Positions 7,914-16,945 of a stretch of 64,000 bases of DNA are shown here, piece after piece. The stretch is from Streptomyces guryensis (lineage in GTDB: Bacteria; Actinomycetota; Actinomycetes; Streptomycetales; Streptomycetaceae): assembly GCF_021261325.1 (NCBI RefSeq), contig NZ_JAJSBI010000025.1, positions 1-64,000 of the forward strand. Direction: 5' to 3'. The notes under the pieces were generated by a model. It was not told the DNA's origin. It did no database searches and saw only the letters and a program-made list of their open reading frames with translations. A program made the translations under genes and the position numbers. The number at the start of each line of letters is the position of its first letter. The first letter of the stretch is position 1.

Positions 7914-9051
7914 CGGGGACCTCCATCTCGATCGTGGTGCCCTTTCCGGGCGCCGATTCCACGGTCAGCACGCCGCCGACCCCGCTTGCGCGGTCACGCA
8001 TCGACACCAGGCCCAGGTGGCGTCCCGCGCGGCGTATCGACCTGGGGTCGAAGCCGCTGCCGTCGTCCGTGACACGGAGGACCGCTCCGCCGTCACGCCG
8101 GGCCAGGGCCACGTCCACGTGCTGCGCCCCGGAGTGCCGCAGGGCGTTGTGCAGGGCCTCCTGGGCGACGCGCAGGACGGCCTCCTCCTGTGCGGCGGGC
8201 AGTGCGCGCACGCCGCGGCTGTCGAAGGTCACCCGCGCGGTGTGGGCGCGGTCGAGGACCTGGATCTGGGTGCGCAGGGTGGCGACCAGGCCGTCCTCGT
8301 CGAGGGCGGCGGGACGCAGCTCCACCACGGCGGCGCGCAGTTCGTCGGCGGCCTCGGCGGCGAGCACTGCCACCTGCTGCAGCTCGCCCTTGGCGCGGGA
8401 CGGGTCGCGGTCGACGAGGGCAGCGGCGGCCTGGGCGGTCAGGCGCAGGGAGAAGAGTTTCTGGCTGACCGCGTCGTGCAGTTCGTGGGCCAGGCGGGAG
8501 CGCTCCTCGGCGATGGTCAGTTCGCGGCTGCGCTCGTACAGACGGGCGTTGGTGAGGGCGATCGCGGCGTGCTGGGCGAGGATGGAAAGCAGGTCCTCGT
8601 CCTCCTCGGTGAAGCCGCAGCTGCCTTCCGCCTTCGGACAGTTCTTGTTTGCGAGGAACAGGGCGCCGATGACCTCCTCGCCGTCCCTGACGGGCAGGCC
8701 CAGAAAGTCGGACATGTCGGGGTGAGCGGACGGCCAGCCCTCGAAGCGGGGGTCGTTGCGGACGTCGGCGAGGCGCTCGATCTTCGCTTCCTGCAGCATC
8801 GCGGCGAGGATGCCGTGCTGGCGCGGGAGCGGGCCGATGGCCTTCCACTGCGCGTCGCTCACGCCGTCGACCACGAACTGGGCGAAGCCGCCGTGGTCGT
8901 CGGGGACGCCGAGGGCGGCGTACTGCGCGTCGAGCAGCTCGCGGGCCGAGGCGACGATCGTCTTGAGGACGTCGCGCACCTCGAGATGCCTGCTCATGGC
9001 CAGCAGCGCGGAACTCACCGCGGTGAGGCCGGACCGGGGGCCGTGACTCAT
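7906..9051 (-). CDS. GAF-domain sensor histidine kinase (HPK7/NarX type)
   Basis: The 381-residue kinase has an N-terminal GAF domain (about 20-172), a HisKA_3 dimerisation domain with phosphoacceptor His192 in AHELHDAVSQKLFSLRL, and a HATPase domain (VAQEALHNALRHSGA; DDGSGFDP; GLVSMRDRA). It has no membrane helix, so it probably senses a cytoplasmic signal. The GAF domain has Cys138 and Cys145 but no recognisable haem-binding signature. It is translated just before its response regulator. Confidence 0.92.
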   Translation of the reverse strand: MSHGPRSGLTAVSSALLAMSRHLEVRDVLKTIVASARELLDAQYAALGVPDDHGGFAQFVVDGVSDAQWKAIGPLPRQHGILAAMLQEAKIERLADVRNDPRFEGWPSAHPDMSDFLGLPVRDGEEVIGALFLANKNCPKAEGSCGFTEEDEDLLSILAQHAAIALTNARLYERSRELTIAEERSRLAHELHDAVSQKLFSLRLTAQAAAALVDRDPSRAKGELQQVAVLAAEAADELRAAVVELRPAALDEDGLVATLRTQIQVLDRAHTARVTFDSRGVRALPAAQEEAVLRVAQEALHNALRHSGAQHVDVALARRDGGAVLRVTDDGSGFDPRSIRRAGRHLGLVSMRDRASGVGGVLTVESAPGKGTTIEMEVPGG

Positions 9052-9118
9052 GCCCTCAAGGTACCGGCGGGGTGTGACAACGCGGATCGGACCTGTGAAG
9101 GCATGGACTGCGCCGGTG

Positions 9119-9168
9119 GGCCTAGGCCGGGCGGACTAGGCCCCGGGCCCGGACCGGCGGCCTAGGCC
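9119..9168. promoter_or_regulatory. Paired GGCCTAGGCC palindromes in a divergent promoter region
   Basis: The perfect 10-base palindrome GGCCTAGGCC occurs at 9119-9128 and again at 9159-9168, exactly 40 bases apart. A related GACTAGGCCC lies between them at about 9134-9143. They sit between the divergent histidine kinase and SDR genes, a plausible operator arrangement. CTAG is rare in such DNA, which makes chance less likely. Confidence 0.4.
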
Positions 9169-9275
9169 GAAGGGCCCTGGCTTCTTGCGGCCCGCGTCCG
9201 AGGCGGGGCGGGCGGCGCCGTTCCTACGTTGAGGCCACCGCCGGTCGACGGGCGGACGGAACGAGGGGACGTGTC

Positions 9276-9974
9276 ATGCCGGTAGCGATCATCACAGGGG
9301 CTTCGAAGGGGCTGGGCCGGGCACTCGCGGAGGCACTGGCCGCGCGGGGCTGGGATCTGGTGCTCGACGCAAGGACGGAAGCGGCTCTCACCGAGGCGGC
9401 GGAGGCCGTGTCCGCGTACGGCACGCGGGTGACCGCCGTGCCGGGGGACGTCACGGACGCGGGTCACCGGGTCGAGCTGGTGGCGGCCGCGGGGGAGCTG
9501 GGCGGCGTCGATCTGCTGGTGAACAACGCGAGCGCACTGGGCGCCGAGCCGCTCGTACGCCTGGAGGAGCTGTCTCTGGAGGGGCTCAGGCGGGCGCTGG
9601 AGGTGAACGTGGTGGCCGCGCTGGGCCTCGTCCAGCAGGCGCTGCCGCTGCTGCGGGCGTCCGAGGCCGGCACGGTGATCGCGGTCAGTTCGGACGCGGC
9701 CGCCGAGGCCTATGAGACGTGGGGCGGCTACGGGGCGTCGAAGGCGGCCCTCGACCATCTCGCGGCGGTTCTCGGCGCGGAGGAGCCGGGACTGCGGGTC
9801 TGGGCGGTCGACCCCGGGGACATGGCCACGGAGCTGTATGCGGCGGCCGTACCGGACGACGGTGATCCGCGGCCGGCCCCGGCGAGTGTGGTGCCGGCGT
9901 TTCTGCGGCTGCTGCACGACCGCCCGGCGAGCGGCCGCTATGCGGCTCCGGCGCTGCTGGAGGGGCAGCGATGA
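9276..9974 (+). CDS. SDR family oxidoreductase
   Basis: The 232-residue protein is a classical short-chain dehydrogenase. It has the glycine-rich NAD(P) motif TGASKGLG (7-14), NNAS near residue 87, and a catalytic set with a serine in AVSSDAA and the YGASK motif. The substrate is unknown. Its stop overlaps the start of the QueA-like gene by ATGA (9971-9974), so the two are probably co-translated. Confidence 0.88.
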   Translation: MPVAIITGASKGLGRALAEALAARGWDLVLDARTEAALTEAAEAVSAYGTRVTAVPGDVTDAGHRVELVAAAGELGGVDLLVNNASALGAEPLVRLEELSLEGLRRALEVNVVAALGLVQQALPLLRASEAGTVIAVSSDAAAEAYETWGGYGASKAALDHLAAVLGAEEPGLRVWAVDPGDMATELYAAAVPDDGDPRPAPASVVPAFLRLLHDRPASGRYAAPALLEGQR

Positions 9975-11056
9975 CGGTGGCGGTGCACGTACCGGAGGAG
10001 CTGTCGGCCCGGATCCCGGTCGAGCAGCACGGGGCGGGCCTCGACCGGGATGCGGTACGGCTGCTCGTGTCGCGCGGGTGCGAGGTGTCGCACCACGCGT
10101 TCGTGGAGCTGCCGCGGCTGCTGCGGGCCGGGGATCTGCTGGTCGTGAACACCTCGCCCACGCTGGCCGCCGCCGTGGACGGGCGGGCCGGGGACGCGCG
10201 CGTGGTGGTGCACTTCTCCACGCGCGGGGACGACGGGCGGTGGGCGGTCGAGCTGCGGGAACCGGACGGGAAGGGCACCACGCGCGCGCGTGCGGGCGGG
10301 CCCGCGGGCTTGGAGGTGCTGCTGCCCGGGGGCGTACGACTGGTCCTGGAGGAGCCGCTGAGCGCGCGCGGCGACCGGTTGTGGTGGGCGCGCGCGTCGG
10401 GGGCCGGGGTGCTCGGGCTGCTGCGGGAGCACGGGCGCCCCATTCGCTACTCCTATACGGAGCGGGACCAGCCGCTGTCCGTGTACCAGACGGTGTTCGC
10501 GCTGCCGTCCGCCGACGGTACGGGCAGTGCGGAGATGCCGAGTGCGGCGCGGCCCTTCACGGCGCGGCTGGTGGCGGAGCTGGTGAGCCGGGGTGTGCAG
10601 TTCGCGCCGATCACGCTGCACACCGGGGTGGCCTCGACGGAGGCGCACGAGCCGCCGTATCCGGAGCGGTTCTCGGTGCCCGAGGCATCCGCTCGGCTGA
10701 TCAACGAGGCACAGGCCGCGGACGGGCGGATCGTGGCGGTCGGAACGACGGCCGTGCGGGCCGTGGAGTCGGCGGCCGGGCCGGACGGCGTCGTACGCGC
10801 GCGTGAAGGGTGGACGGATCTCGTGGTCACCCCGGAGCGCGGGGTGCGGGTCGTGGACGGGCTGCTGACCGGGCTGCACGAGCCCGAGGCCTCGCATCTG
10901 CTGATGCTGGAGGCGATCGCCGGGCGGGCCGCGGTCGGCCGCAGCTACGAGGAGGCGCTGCGCGGCCTCTACCTGTGGCACGAGTTCGGGGACGTCCACC
11001 TCATCCTCCCGCAGGAGGACCCTCACACAGTGCATTGCTCAAGCAACTCATGGTGA
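9971..11056 (+). CDS. queA: QueA-like S-adenosylmethionine:tRNA ribosyltransferase-isomerase
   Basis: The 361-residue protein aligns by eye to QueA, which transfers and isomerises the ribosyl part of SAM onto 7-aminomethyl-7-deazaguanine in tRNA during queuosine synthesis. Shared features are LLRAGDLLVVNTS, ARPFTARLVAELVSRGVQFA, the TLHTGVAS motif, FSVPEASARLINEAQ, VGTTAVRAVESA and LHEPEASHLLMLEAIAG. The N-terminal motif is NTSPTLAAAV where bacterial QueA usually has NDTRVIPARL, so this is a divergent branch. No other queuosine gene is in the window. Confidence 0.75.
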   Translation: MTVAVHVPEELSARIPVEQHGAGLDRDAVRLLVSRGCEVSHHAFVELPRLLRAGDLLVVNTSPTLAAAVDGRAGDARVVVHFSTRGDDGRWAVELREPDGKGTTRARAGGPAGLEVLLPGGVRLVLEEPLSARGDRLWWARASGAGVLGLLREHGRPIRYSYTERDQPLSVYQTVFALPSADGTGSAEMPSAARPFTARLVAELVSRGVQFAPITLHTGVASTEAHEPPYPERFSVPEASARLINEAQAADGRIVAVGTTAVRAVESAAGPDGVVRAREGWTDLVVTPERGVRVVDGLLTGLHEPEASHLLMLEAIAGRAAVGRSYEEALRGLYLWHEFGDVHLILPQEDPHTVHCSSNSW

Positions 11057-11177
11057 GACTGTCACGACGCCGATGTGAGCCCGCGCATAGGGCGCACATC
11101 ACGTACGAAGGGCGATAGGAGACAGACCCTCCCCTCATGAGCGGGGCGAACGGTCCAGTCTGTCCGTTTTTGCCCTT

Positions 11178-11196
11178 CCCCGATCCACTATCGGGG
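11178..11196. other. Hairpin downstream of the queA-like gene
   Basis: CCCCGAT (11178-11184) and ATCGGGG (11190-11196) form a perfect 7-base stem with a 5-base loop. A short T-run precedes it rather than follows it. It may be a weak terminator or an operator for the downstream gene. Confidence 0.3.
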
Positions 11197-11212
11197 ATCG
11201 TACGTCACACCT

Positions 11213-11241
11213 TTGCCACGACATTTTGCGGCCGCTAAGAA
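11213..11241 (+). promoter_or_regulatory. Candidate promoter of the transglycosylase gene
   Basis: TTGCCA (11213-11218) and TAAGAA (11236-11241) are separated by 17 bases and resemble a vegetative promoter. It lies 115 bases before the ATG, leaving a leader that contains a 9-base-pair hairpin. Confidence 0.35.
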
Positions 11242-11258
11242 TGGCTCTCGTCGCTCAG

Positions 11259-11281
11259 CGCCGCGGGTTCCCCCCGCGGCG
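11259..11281 (+). terminator. Leader hairpin before the transglycosylase gene
   Basis: CGCCGCGGG (11259-11267) and CCCGCGGCG (11273-11281) form a perfect 9-base stem with a 5-base loop, followed by TTTGTG. It lies between the candidate promoter and the coding sequence, so it may act as an attenuator or mRNA-stability element. I could not match it to a known riboswitch, and the c-di-AMP (ydaO) consensus seen before some Streptomyces cell-wall hydrolases is not visible. Confidence 0.35.
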
Positions 11282-11355
11282 TTTGTGCGGGAAGGACCCG
11301 TGTCCCCCGCCGGACGTAGAGCGACCTCCGCGCTATTCGAAGAGGTCCGTCTGCC

Positions 11356-12099
11356 ATGCTCAAGAACACCAACATTCGCCGTCTCAGTCGTTCGCTGACC
11401 CGTCACCAGAAGGTCGCGATGGCGGGTGTCGCCACCCTCGGTGCCGCCGCTCTCGCGTTCTCCGCGGTGCCCAGCAACGCCGAGACGACCACGAACGAGG
11501 CCACCGTCACGACGGCCAAGGTGGAGTACGGCTCCGACCAGATCAAGGACGTCAAGGCCAGCGTCACCGACCAGCTCGCCGGTGCCAGCCTGAAGGCCGA
11601 GGCCATCAAGGCCAAGGCCGAGGCCAAGCAGAAGGCCGCCGCCGCGGCCGCCGCGAAGCAGAAGGCGGCTGCAGCCGCCGTGGCCAAGCAGAAGGCCGAA
11701 GCCGCGCGCAAGGCGAAGGAGGCCGCCAGCCGGTCCGCCCAGCGTGCCGCGATCAAGCCGGTGGCCGCGAAGACCTACGCGAACAACCTCGACGGCTGGA
11801 TCAAGAACGCGCTCGACATCATGCAGTCCAAGGGCATACCGGGCAGCTACAACGGCCTCTACCGCAACATCATGCGGGAGTCCTCGGGCAACCCGATGGC
11901 CATCAACGACTGGGACATCAACGCCATCAACGGCATCCCGTCCAAGGGCCTGCTGCAGGTGATCCCGCCGACCTTCAGCGCGTACCACGTCAACGGCACG
12001 TCCTGGAACATCTACGACCCGGTCGCCAACATCACCGCCGCCGCCAACTACGCGGCCGACAAGTACGGCTCGATCGACAACGTCAACAGCGCGTACTGA
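11356..12099 (+). CDS. Secreted lytic transglycosylase-like protein (SLT domain)
   Basis: The 247-residue protein starts with a basic N-terminus and hydrophobic core (VAMAGVATLGAAALAFSAVP) and a likely cleavage at SNA-ET near residue 43. An Ala/Lys-rich coiled segment follows (about 75-125, repeats like KAEAKQKAAAAA). The C-terminal SLT-type lysozyme-like domain contains the catalytic Glu in NIMRESSGNPMAIN, then GLLQVIPPTF and the terminal YAADKYGS. It probably cleaves peptidoglycan outside the cell. A strong terminator follows. Confidence 0.88.
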   Translation: MLKNTNIRRLSRSLTRHQKVAMAGVATLGAAALAFSAVPSNAETTTNEATVTTAKVEYGSDQIKDVKASVTDQLAGASLKAEAIKAKAEAKQKAAAAAAAKQKAAAAAVAKQKAEAARKAKEAASRSAQRAAIKPVAAKTYANNLDGWIKNALDIMQSKGIPGSYNGLYRNIMRESSGNPMAINDWDINAINGIPSKGLLQVIPPTFSAYHVNGTSWNIYDPVANITAAANYAADKYGSIDNVNSAY

Positions 12100-12129
12100 G
12101 GTCGGCGCGGACCTCTGACACGCGAACGC

Positions 12130-12165
12130 CGAAGGGCGGCACCCCGTGACGGGTGCCGCCCTTCG
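12130..12165. terminator. Bidirectional terminator after the transglycosylase gene
   Basis: CGAAGGGCGGCACCC (12130-12144) and GGGTGCCGCCCTTCG (12151-12165) form a perfect 15-base stem with a 6-base loop between two convergent genes. There is no T-run, which is normal for Streptomyces. Confidence 0.75.
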
Positions 12166-12206
12166 CGCCGTACAGAACGCCGTACGAGAGCGTCGCAGGA
12201 CTGCGA

Positions 12207-14735
12207 CTACTTGCGCATGACCTCCGGCTCGTGGCGGCGCAGGAAGCGGGCCACGAAGAAGGCGCAGATCACGCCGAGTGCGATCAGGGCGATCATGTCC
12301 ATGCTCCAGGCGCCCACGGTGTGCTCCCAGAGCGGGTCGTTGGGCTTGCCCTTGCCGGGCGGGCTGATCCTGTTGAAGTCGAGCGTGGCGCCCGCGGCGG
12401 CGACGGCCCAGCGCGACGGCATCAGGTACGAGAACTGGTTGACGCCGATCGCGCCGTTCAACGCGAAGAGACAGCCCGTGAACACGACCTGGATGATCGC
12501 GAACATGACCAGCAGCGGCATGGTCTTCTCGGACGTCTTCACCAGCGCGGAGATGATCAGGCCGAACATCATCGAGGTGAAGCCCAGGGCCATGACCGGG
12601 ATGGTGAGCTCGATGAGCGGGAGACTCTTGAGAACCAGGCCCTCCGCCGGGATCGTCCGGCTGGCGAAGCCGATCATGCCGACCATCAGGCCCTGCAGCA
12701 CCGTGATGAAGCCGAGCACGAAGACCTTGGACATCAGGTACGCGGAGCGGGACAGGCCGGTGGCGCGCTCCCGCTCGTAGATGACCCGTTCCTTGATCAG
12801 CTCACGGACCGAGTTCGCGGCGCCGGCGAAGCACGCGCCGACCGCGAGGATCAGCAGGACCGTGGTTGCGGTGCCGTTCGGGACGGGCTGCTGGGTCGTC
12901 GGGTTGATCTCGGTGTTGACCAGCAGGTCCTTGCCGGAGTCGATGAGCAGGCTCACCGAGCCGAGGACGAGCGGCAGGATCACCGTCAGGGCGAGGAAGC
13001 CCTTGTCGGAGGCGATGACCGAGACATAGCGGCGCACCAGGGTGACGAACTGGCTCATCCAGCCCTGCGGCTTCGGCGGCTTCATCGCCTGCATCGGTGG
13101 CATCTGTACGGACTGCGGCGCAACGGCGTCGATGTCCGCGGCGTACATCTGGTAGTGCTGCGAGCCCTTCCAGCGTCCCGCCCAGTCGTAGTCGCGGTAG
13201 TTCTCGAAGGCGGAGAAGACGTCGGCCCAGGTGTCGTAGCCGAAGAAGTTCAGTGCCTCCTCGGGCGGGCCGAAGTAGGCGACAGCGCCGCCCGGGGCCA
13301 TCACCAGGAGCTTGTCGCACAGCGCCAGCTCGGCCACGGAGTGGGTGACGACGAGGACCGTACGGCCGTCGTCGGCGAGCCCGCGCAGCAGCTGCATGAC
13401 GTCGCGGTCCATGCCCGGGTCGAGGCCGGAGGTGGGCTCGTCCAGGAAGATCAGAGACGGCTTGGTGAGCAGCTCCAGGGCCACCGAGACGCGCTTGCGC
13501 TGGCCGCCGGAGAGGGAGGTGACCTTCTTCTCCTTGTGGATGTCCAGCTTCAGCTCGCGCAGCACCTCGTCGATACGGGCCTCGCGCTCGGCGCCCGTGG
13601 TGTCGGACGGGAAGCGGAGCTTGGCCGCGTACTTGAGGGCCTTCTTGACGGTCAGTTCCTTGTGCAGGATGTCGTCCTGCGGGACCAGACCGATGCGCTG
13701 GCGCAGTTCGGCGAACTGCTTGTAGAGGTTGCGATTGTCGTAGAGGACATCGCCCTGGTTGGCGGGGCGGTAGCCGGTGAGCGCCTTGAGCAGGGTCGAC
13801 TTGCCCGAGCCGGACGGACCGATGACCGCGATCAGGGACTTCTCCGGAACGCCGAAGGAGACGTCCTTGAGGATCTGCTTGCCGCCGTCGACCGTGACGG
13901 TCAAGTGGCGTGCGGAGAAGGAGACCTCACCGGTGTCGACGAACTCCTCGAGGTGGTCGCCGACGATCCGGAACGTGGAGTGGCCGACGCCGACGATGTC
14001 GGTCGGGCCGAGCAGCGCCGAGCCGCCCTTGGCGATCGGCTGGCCGTTGACGTACGTGCCGTTGTGCGAGCCGAGGTCGCGGATCTCCATATGGCCGTCG
14101 GGCGTCGAGTGGAACTCGGCGTGGTGCCGGGAGACCTGCAGGTCGGAGACGACCAGCTCGTTCTCCAGGGCACGGCCGATGCGCATCACGCGGCCGATGG
14201 AGAACTGGTGGAACGTGGTCGGGCTGCGGTCGCCGTAGACCGGCGGCGCCCCCGCGCCACCACCGGGGCCCTGCTGCTGCGGAATCGGCGCGGCGGCCTG
14301 CTGTGGTGCGGCCTGCTGCGGCTGTTGCCAGCCGGGCTGCGGGGCCTGCTGCTGCGGTGTCTGCTGGGCCCAGCCGGGGCCCGCGCCCTGGGCGGCGTAC
14401 GGCTGCTGCTGGGGCTGGGCGACGGCGGCCGCCGCACCGCTGACGTTGACCTGCGGGCCGTCGGTCGCGTTGCCGAGGTGCACCGCGGAGCCGGGCCCGA
14501 TCTCCATGTGATGGATCCGCTGCCCCTGCACGAACGTGCCGTTGGTGGAGCCCTGGTCGTCGATGACCCAACTGCGGCCGCTCCAGCTGATCGTGGCGTG
14601 GCGCCAGGACACCCTGGCGTCGTCGAGCACGATGTCCCCCTGCGGATCACGTCCGAGGGTGTACGGCCTGGACGGGTCGAGCGTCCAGGTACGTCCATTC
14701 AATTCCAGTACGAGTTCCGGCACTCCATGCCCCAC
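12207..14735 (-). CDS. FHA-domain ABC transporter (Rv1747-like), fused ATPase and permease
   Basis: The 842-residue protein has, in order, a first FHA domain (about 10-95; YTLGRDPQGDIVL, SWRHATI, GSTNGTFV), a Gln/Pro-rich linker (about 105-165), a second FHA domain (about 175-260; RIGRALENELVV, SRHHAEF, GSHNGTYVNG), an ABC ATPase (Walker A GPSGSGKST; signature LSGGQRKRVS; Walker B LIFLDEPTSGLDP) and an ABC-2 permease of about six helices after residue 570. Mycobacterial Rv1747 has the same architecture, and its FHA domains bind phosphothreonines made by a Ser/Thr kinase. An exporter controlled by phosphorylation is therefore likely. The substrate is unknown. Confidence 0.92.
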   Translation of the reverse strand: MGHGVPELVLELNGRTWTLDPSRPYTLGRDPQGDIVLDDARVSWRHATISWSGRSWVIDDQGSTNGTFVQGQRIHHMEIGPGSAVHLGNATDGPQVNVSGAAAAVAQPQQQPYAAQGAGPGWAQQTPQQQAPQPGWQQPQQAAPQQAAAPIPQQQGPGGGAGAPPVYGDRSPTTFHQFSIGRVMRIGRALENELVVSDLQVSRHHAEFHSTPDGHMEIRDLGSHNGTYVNGQPIAKGGSALLGPTDIVGVGHSTFRIVGDHLEEFVDTGEVSFSARHLTVTVDGGKQILKDVSFGVPEKSLIAVIGPSGSGKSTLLKALTGYRPANQGDVLYDNRNLYKQFAELRQRIGLVPQDDILHKELTVKKALKYAAKLRFPSDTTGAEREARIDEVLRELKLDIHKEKKVTSLSGGQRKRVSVALELLTKPSLIFLDEPTSGLDPGMDRDVMQLLRGLADDGRTVLVVTHSVAELALCDKLLVMAPGGAVAYFGPPEEALNFFGYDTWADVFSAFENYRDYDWAGRWKGSQHYQMYAADIDAVAPQSVQMPPMQAMKPPKPQGWMSQFVTLVRRYVSVIASDKGFLALTVILPLVLGSVSLLIDSGKDLLVNTEINPTTQQPVPNGTATTVLLILAVGACFAGAANSVRELIKERVIYERERATGLSRSAYLMSKVFVLGFITVLQGLMVGMIGFASRTIPAEGLVLKSLPLIELTIPVMALGFTSMMFGLIISALVKTSEKTMPLLVMFAIIQVVFTGCLFALNGAIGVNQFSYLMPSRWAVAAAGATLDFNRISPPGKGKPNDPLWEHTVGAWSMDMIALIALGVICAFFVARFLRRHEPEVMRK

Positions 14736-14922
14736 TGAGTAGTCCCCCGAGTTACCCCCAACACAGGGAGTCTAGGGATGTCGAACATCGTCGGGAACTA
14801 TTTCAGGCTCGCCCCCCTGACCGAAAGTCGGGCCTTGTGAACCACCACGCGCATACGCATCGGCTGGTTCCGTTGACGGGGTTGAAACCGCCCCGGAGAG
14901 TGGTAATCCACGCGAGGGGGAC

Positions 14923-16842
14923 ATGCGCGGCCACCGTGCCGCAATGCGGATCGGGGGGTCTGCCATGAGCGCGTCCATGAGCACGTCGTCGAGTGTCGAG
15001 TCCGTCAGGAGCGGCCCGAGGGTGCCGTGGGGGGACGTCCTGCTGTCCGCCATCGCCTCCGTGAGCTGGGCGTTGATCGGGATGGCGGGCACCGCGGCGC
15101 TCGGCCTGCATCTGCTGGAGGCGGATGCGTCGGGTTCGCTCGGGCCGATGACCGCGGCGGCGGTGGCGCTCGGGGCGGGTGGTTCGGTCACACCGTCCGG
15201 CGACGTGTCCGCGTTCGGCCTGAAAGGCGCTCAGGCGCATACGGCCGTCACGATCACGCCACTGGGCGTCAGCCTGGTCGGCGCGCTGCTGCTGGCGTGG
15301 TTCTTCCTACGGTCCTTGCGGGCGGCGGGAGTTGTGATCGCACCGGCCGAACTCCTCGCGCGGGCGGGCGCGGTGGTCGCGCTGTTCGTGGCGACGCTGG
15401 GCGGACTGGCCTGGGCGGGGCACGACGTCATCACCATCGACGGGGGCTCGCTGGGGCTCGACAAACTGCCCGGCGGCGGGGGCGGCGGCGTCAGCATCCC
15501 CGGGCTGGGCGACGTCGGGAACATCGGCGGGCTGTTGCCCGACAACATCGGCAACCTCATCCACGCGAAGGCGGCGGTCGGCTTCACCGTCGACACTGCG
15601 CCCACGCTGCTGGGCGGTCTCTGCTGGTCGGCCGGCATCCTGCTGATCGCCCTGCTGGCCTCGCGCCGCACTCCCCTGCCGCATGGCTGGGATGCCGTGC
15701 ACCGGGTCGTACGGCCGGCGGCGTCGGCAGTCGTCACGGTGATGCTGGTGGCGGTGGCGGCGGGCCTCGCGGCGGGGGTGTACGCGGCGATCGGCGACGG
15801 CCATCCCAAGCGGATCATCGGCGCCGCGCTACTGGGCGCGCCCAACGGCACCTGGCTGGGCATCCCGATCGGACTGTTCGTGCCGTTCGACGGCAAGGCG
15901 ACCGGTGTACTGACCAAGTTCCTGCCGCATCCGCTGGACGGTCTGCTCACCGCGAAGACCGACCGGTCGGTGACGCTGGGGCGGCTGGCGGACCTGGACG
16001 GGCGGGTGTGGCTGCTGGGAGTGGCGGCGGCCGTGATGATGCTGCTGGCGGGGGTGCTGGCAGCGGTGCGGACGCCGGTGGGGGCCGGGGGCCCGGCCCT
16101 CGGGTTTGTCGGGCGCTGTGCGGTGCGGCTGGGCGTCGTTACGGCGTTGACGTTGCCGCTCCTCGCATGGCTGACGGAGGTGTCGGTGGACGCCTCACTG
16201 TCGGTGCTGGGCTTCGATGCGTTCGGCGCCGGGATCGAGCTGCACGGGCACCTCGGTATGGCGCTGCTCCTCGGCGCTCTGTGGGGTGCGGGCGCCGGGG
16301 CTGCCGGGGCGTCGCTGGCGTGGGCGACCGGTGCGGCGGGACGGCGGGCGGCGCCGTTGGCACTGAGGGGCGAGTCCGCGGGGGCTCGGTACCGGCACGA
16401 GGCCGCGGCCGGTGTGCCTGCGGCCGAGGGCGGGCCCGGCGGGCGTGGGGGTGCCTCGGGGCCGTACACGCCCGGCACGCCGTACCGGGCGCCCAACCCC
16501 GCCACCAACCCGTATCTGCAGCTGCCGGACGAGTTGCGGGAACCGCAGGACGCGCGGCCGCCGGACGGGGGCCGGCAGGCTCCGCCGGGGGACGGCGCGC
16601 GACCGTCCGGTGCCCCGGCTCGCGGACGGCCGTCCGGCGGCTCGCCACCGCCCGGTACGGGCAACAGCGACATGTACGGCGCACCGACGGTGGCCCGGCC
16701 GATGGGAAGTCCGCCGCCGCCCCCGACACCGCGGCAGCCGCCCAGGCCCCGGCACGGGAACCGGCCGAAGCCCGGCCCCGGCGAGGGCCCGCCCCCGCCC
16801 CAACCGCCGCCCGCTCCGGGGCGGCCGAAGGACGGCCACTGA
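14923..16842 (+). CDS. Streptophobe family polytopic membrane protein
   Basis: The 639-residue protein has about ten hydrophobic helices spread over residues 35-480 (for example VSLVGALLLAWFFLRSL and AVMMLLAGVLAAV) and a long Pro/Gly-rich cytoplasmic tail (about 490-639). A Gly-rich loop with GGGGGGVSIPG lies near residue 190. It resembles the actinomycete streptophobe family of unknown function. GAGGGGG precedes the ATG at 14923, but ATG codons at 14944, 14965 and 14977 are alternative starts. It is divergent from the FHA/ABC gene. Confidence 0.8.
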   Translation: MRGHRAAMRIGGSAMSASMSTSSSVESVRSGPRVPWGDVLLSAIASVSWALIGMAGTAALGLHLLEADASGSLGPMTAAAVALGAGGSVTPSGDVSAFGLKGAQAHTAVTITPLGVSLVGALLLAWFFLRSLRAAGVVIAPAELLARAGAVVALFVATLGGLAWAGHDVITIDGGSLGLDKLPGGGGGGVSIPGLGDVGNIGGLLPDNIGNLIHAKAAVGFTVDTAPTLLGGLCWSAGILLIALLASRRTPLPHGWDAVHRVVRPAASAVVTVMLVAVAAGLAAGVYAAIGDGHPKRIIGAALLGAPNGTWLGIPIGLFVPFDGKATGVLTKFLPHPLDGLLTAKTDRSVTLGRLADLDGRVWLLGVAAAVMMLLAGVLAAVRTPVGAGGPALGFVGRCAVRLGVVTALTLPLLAWLTEVSVDASLSVLGFDAFGAGIELHGHLGMALLLGALWGAGAGAAGASLAWATGAAGRRAAPLALRGESAGARYRHEAAAGVPAAEGGPGGRGGASGPYTPGTPYRAPNPATNPYLQLPDELREPQDARPPDGGRQAPPGDGARPSGAPARGRPSGGSPPPGTGNSDMYGAPTVARPMGSPPPPPTPRQPPRPRHGNRPKPGPGEGPPPPQPPPAPGRPKDGH

Positions 16843-16945
16843 GCCGGACGCGCCGCCCGCCGCCGGAGCTGGACCGCCCAACGCGCGTGTGCCGCTCAAG
16901 CTGTCCGCCGAGCAGCTGCGCGCCGGGCTGGTCGTGGGCATGCGC

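Noticed and set aside
11057..11355. c-di-AMP (ydaO) riboswitch before the transglycosylase gene
   Set aside because: I looked for the conserved blocks of that riboswitch and found only simple hairpins.
12153..14738. Long plus-strand open frame of 861 codons
   Set aside because: It is antisense to the FHA/ABC gene, whose domains are unmistakable. The opposite frame is a composition shadow rich in Gly, Asp and Arg.
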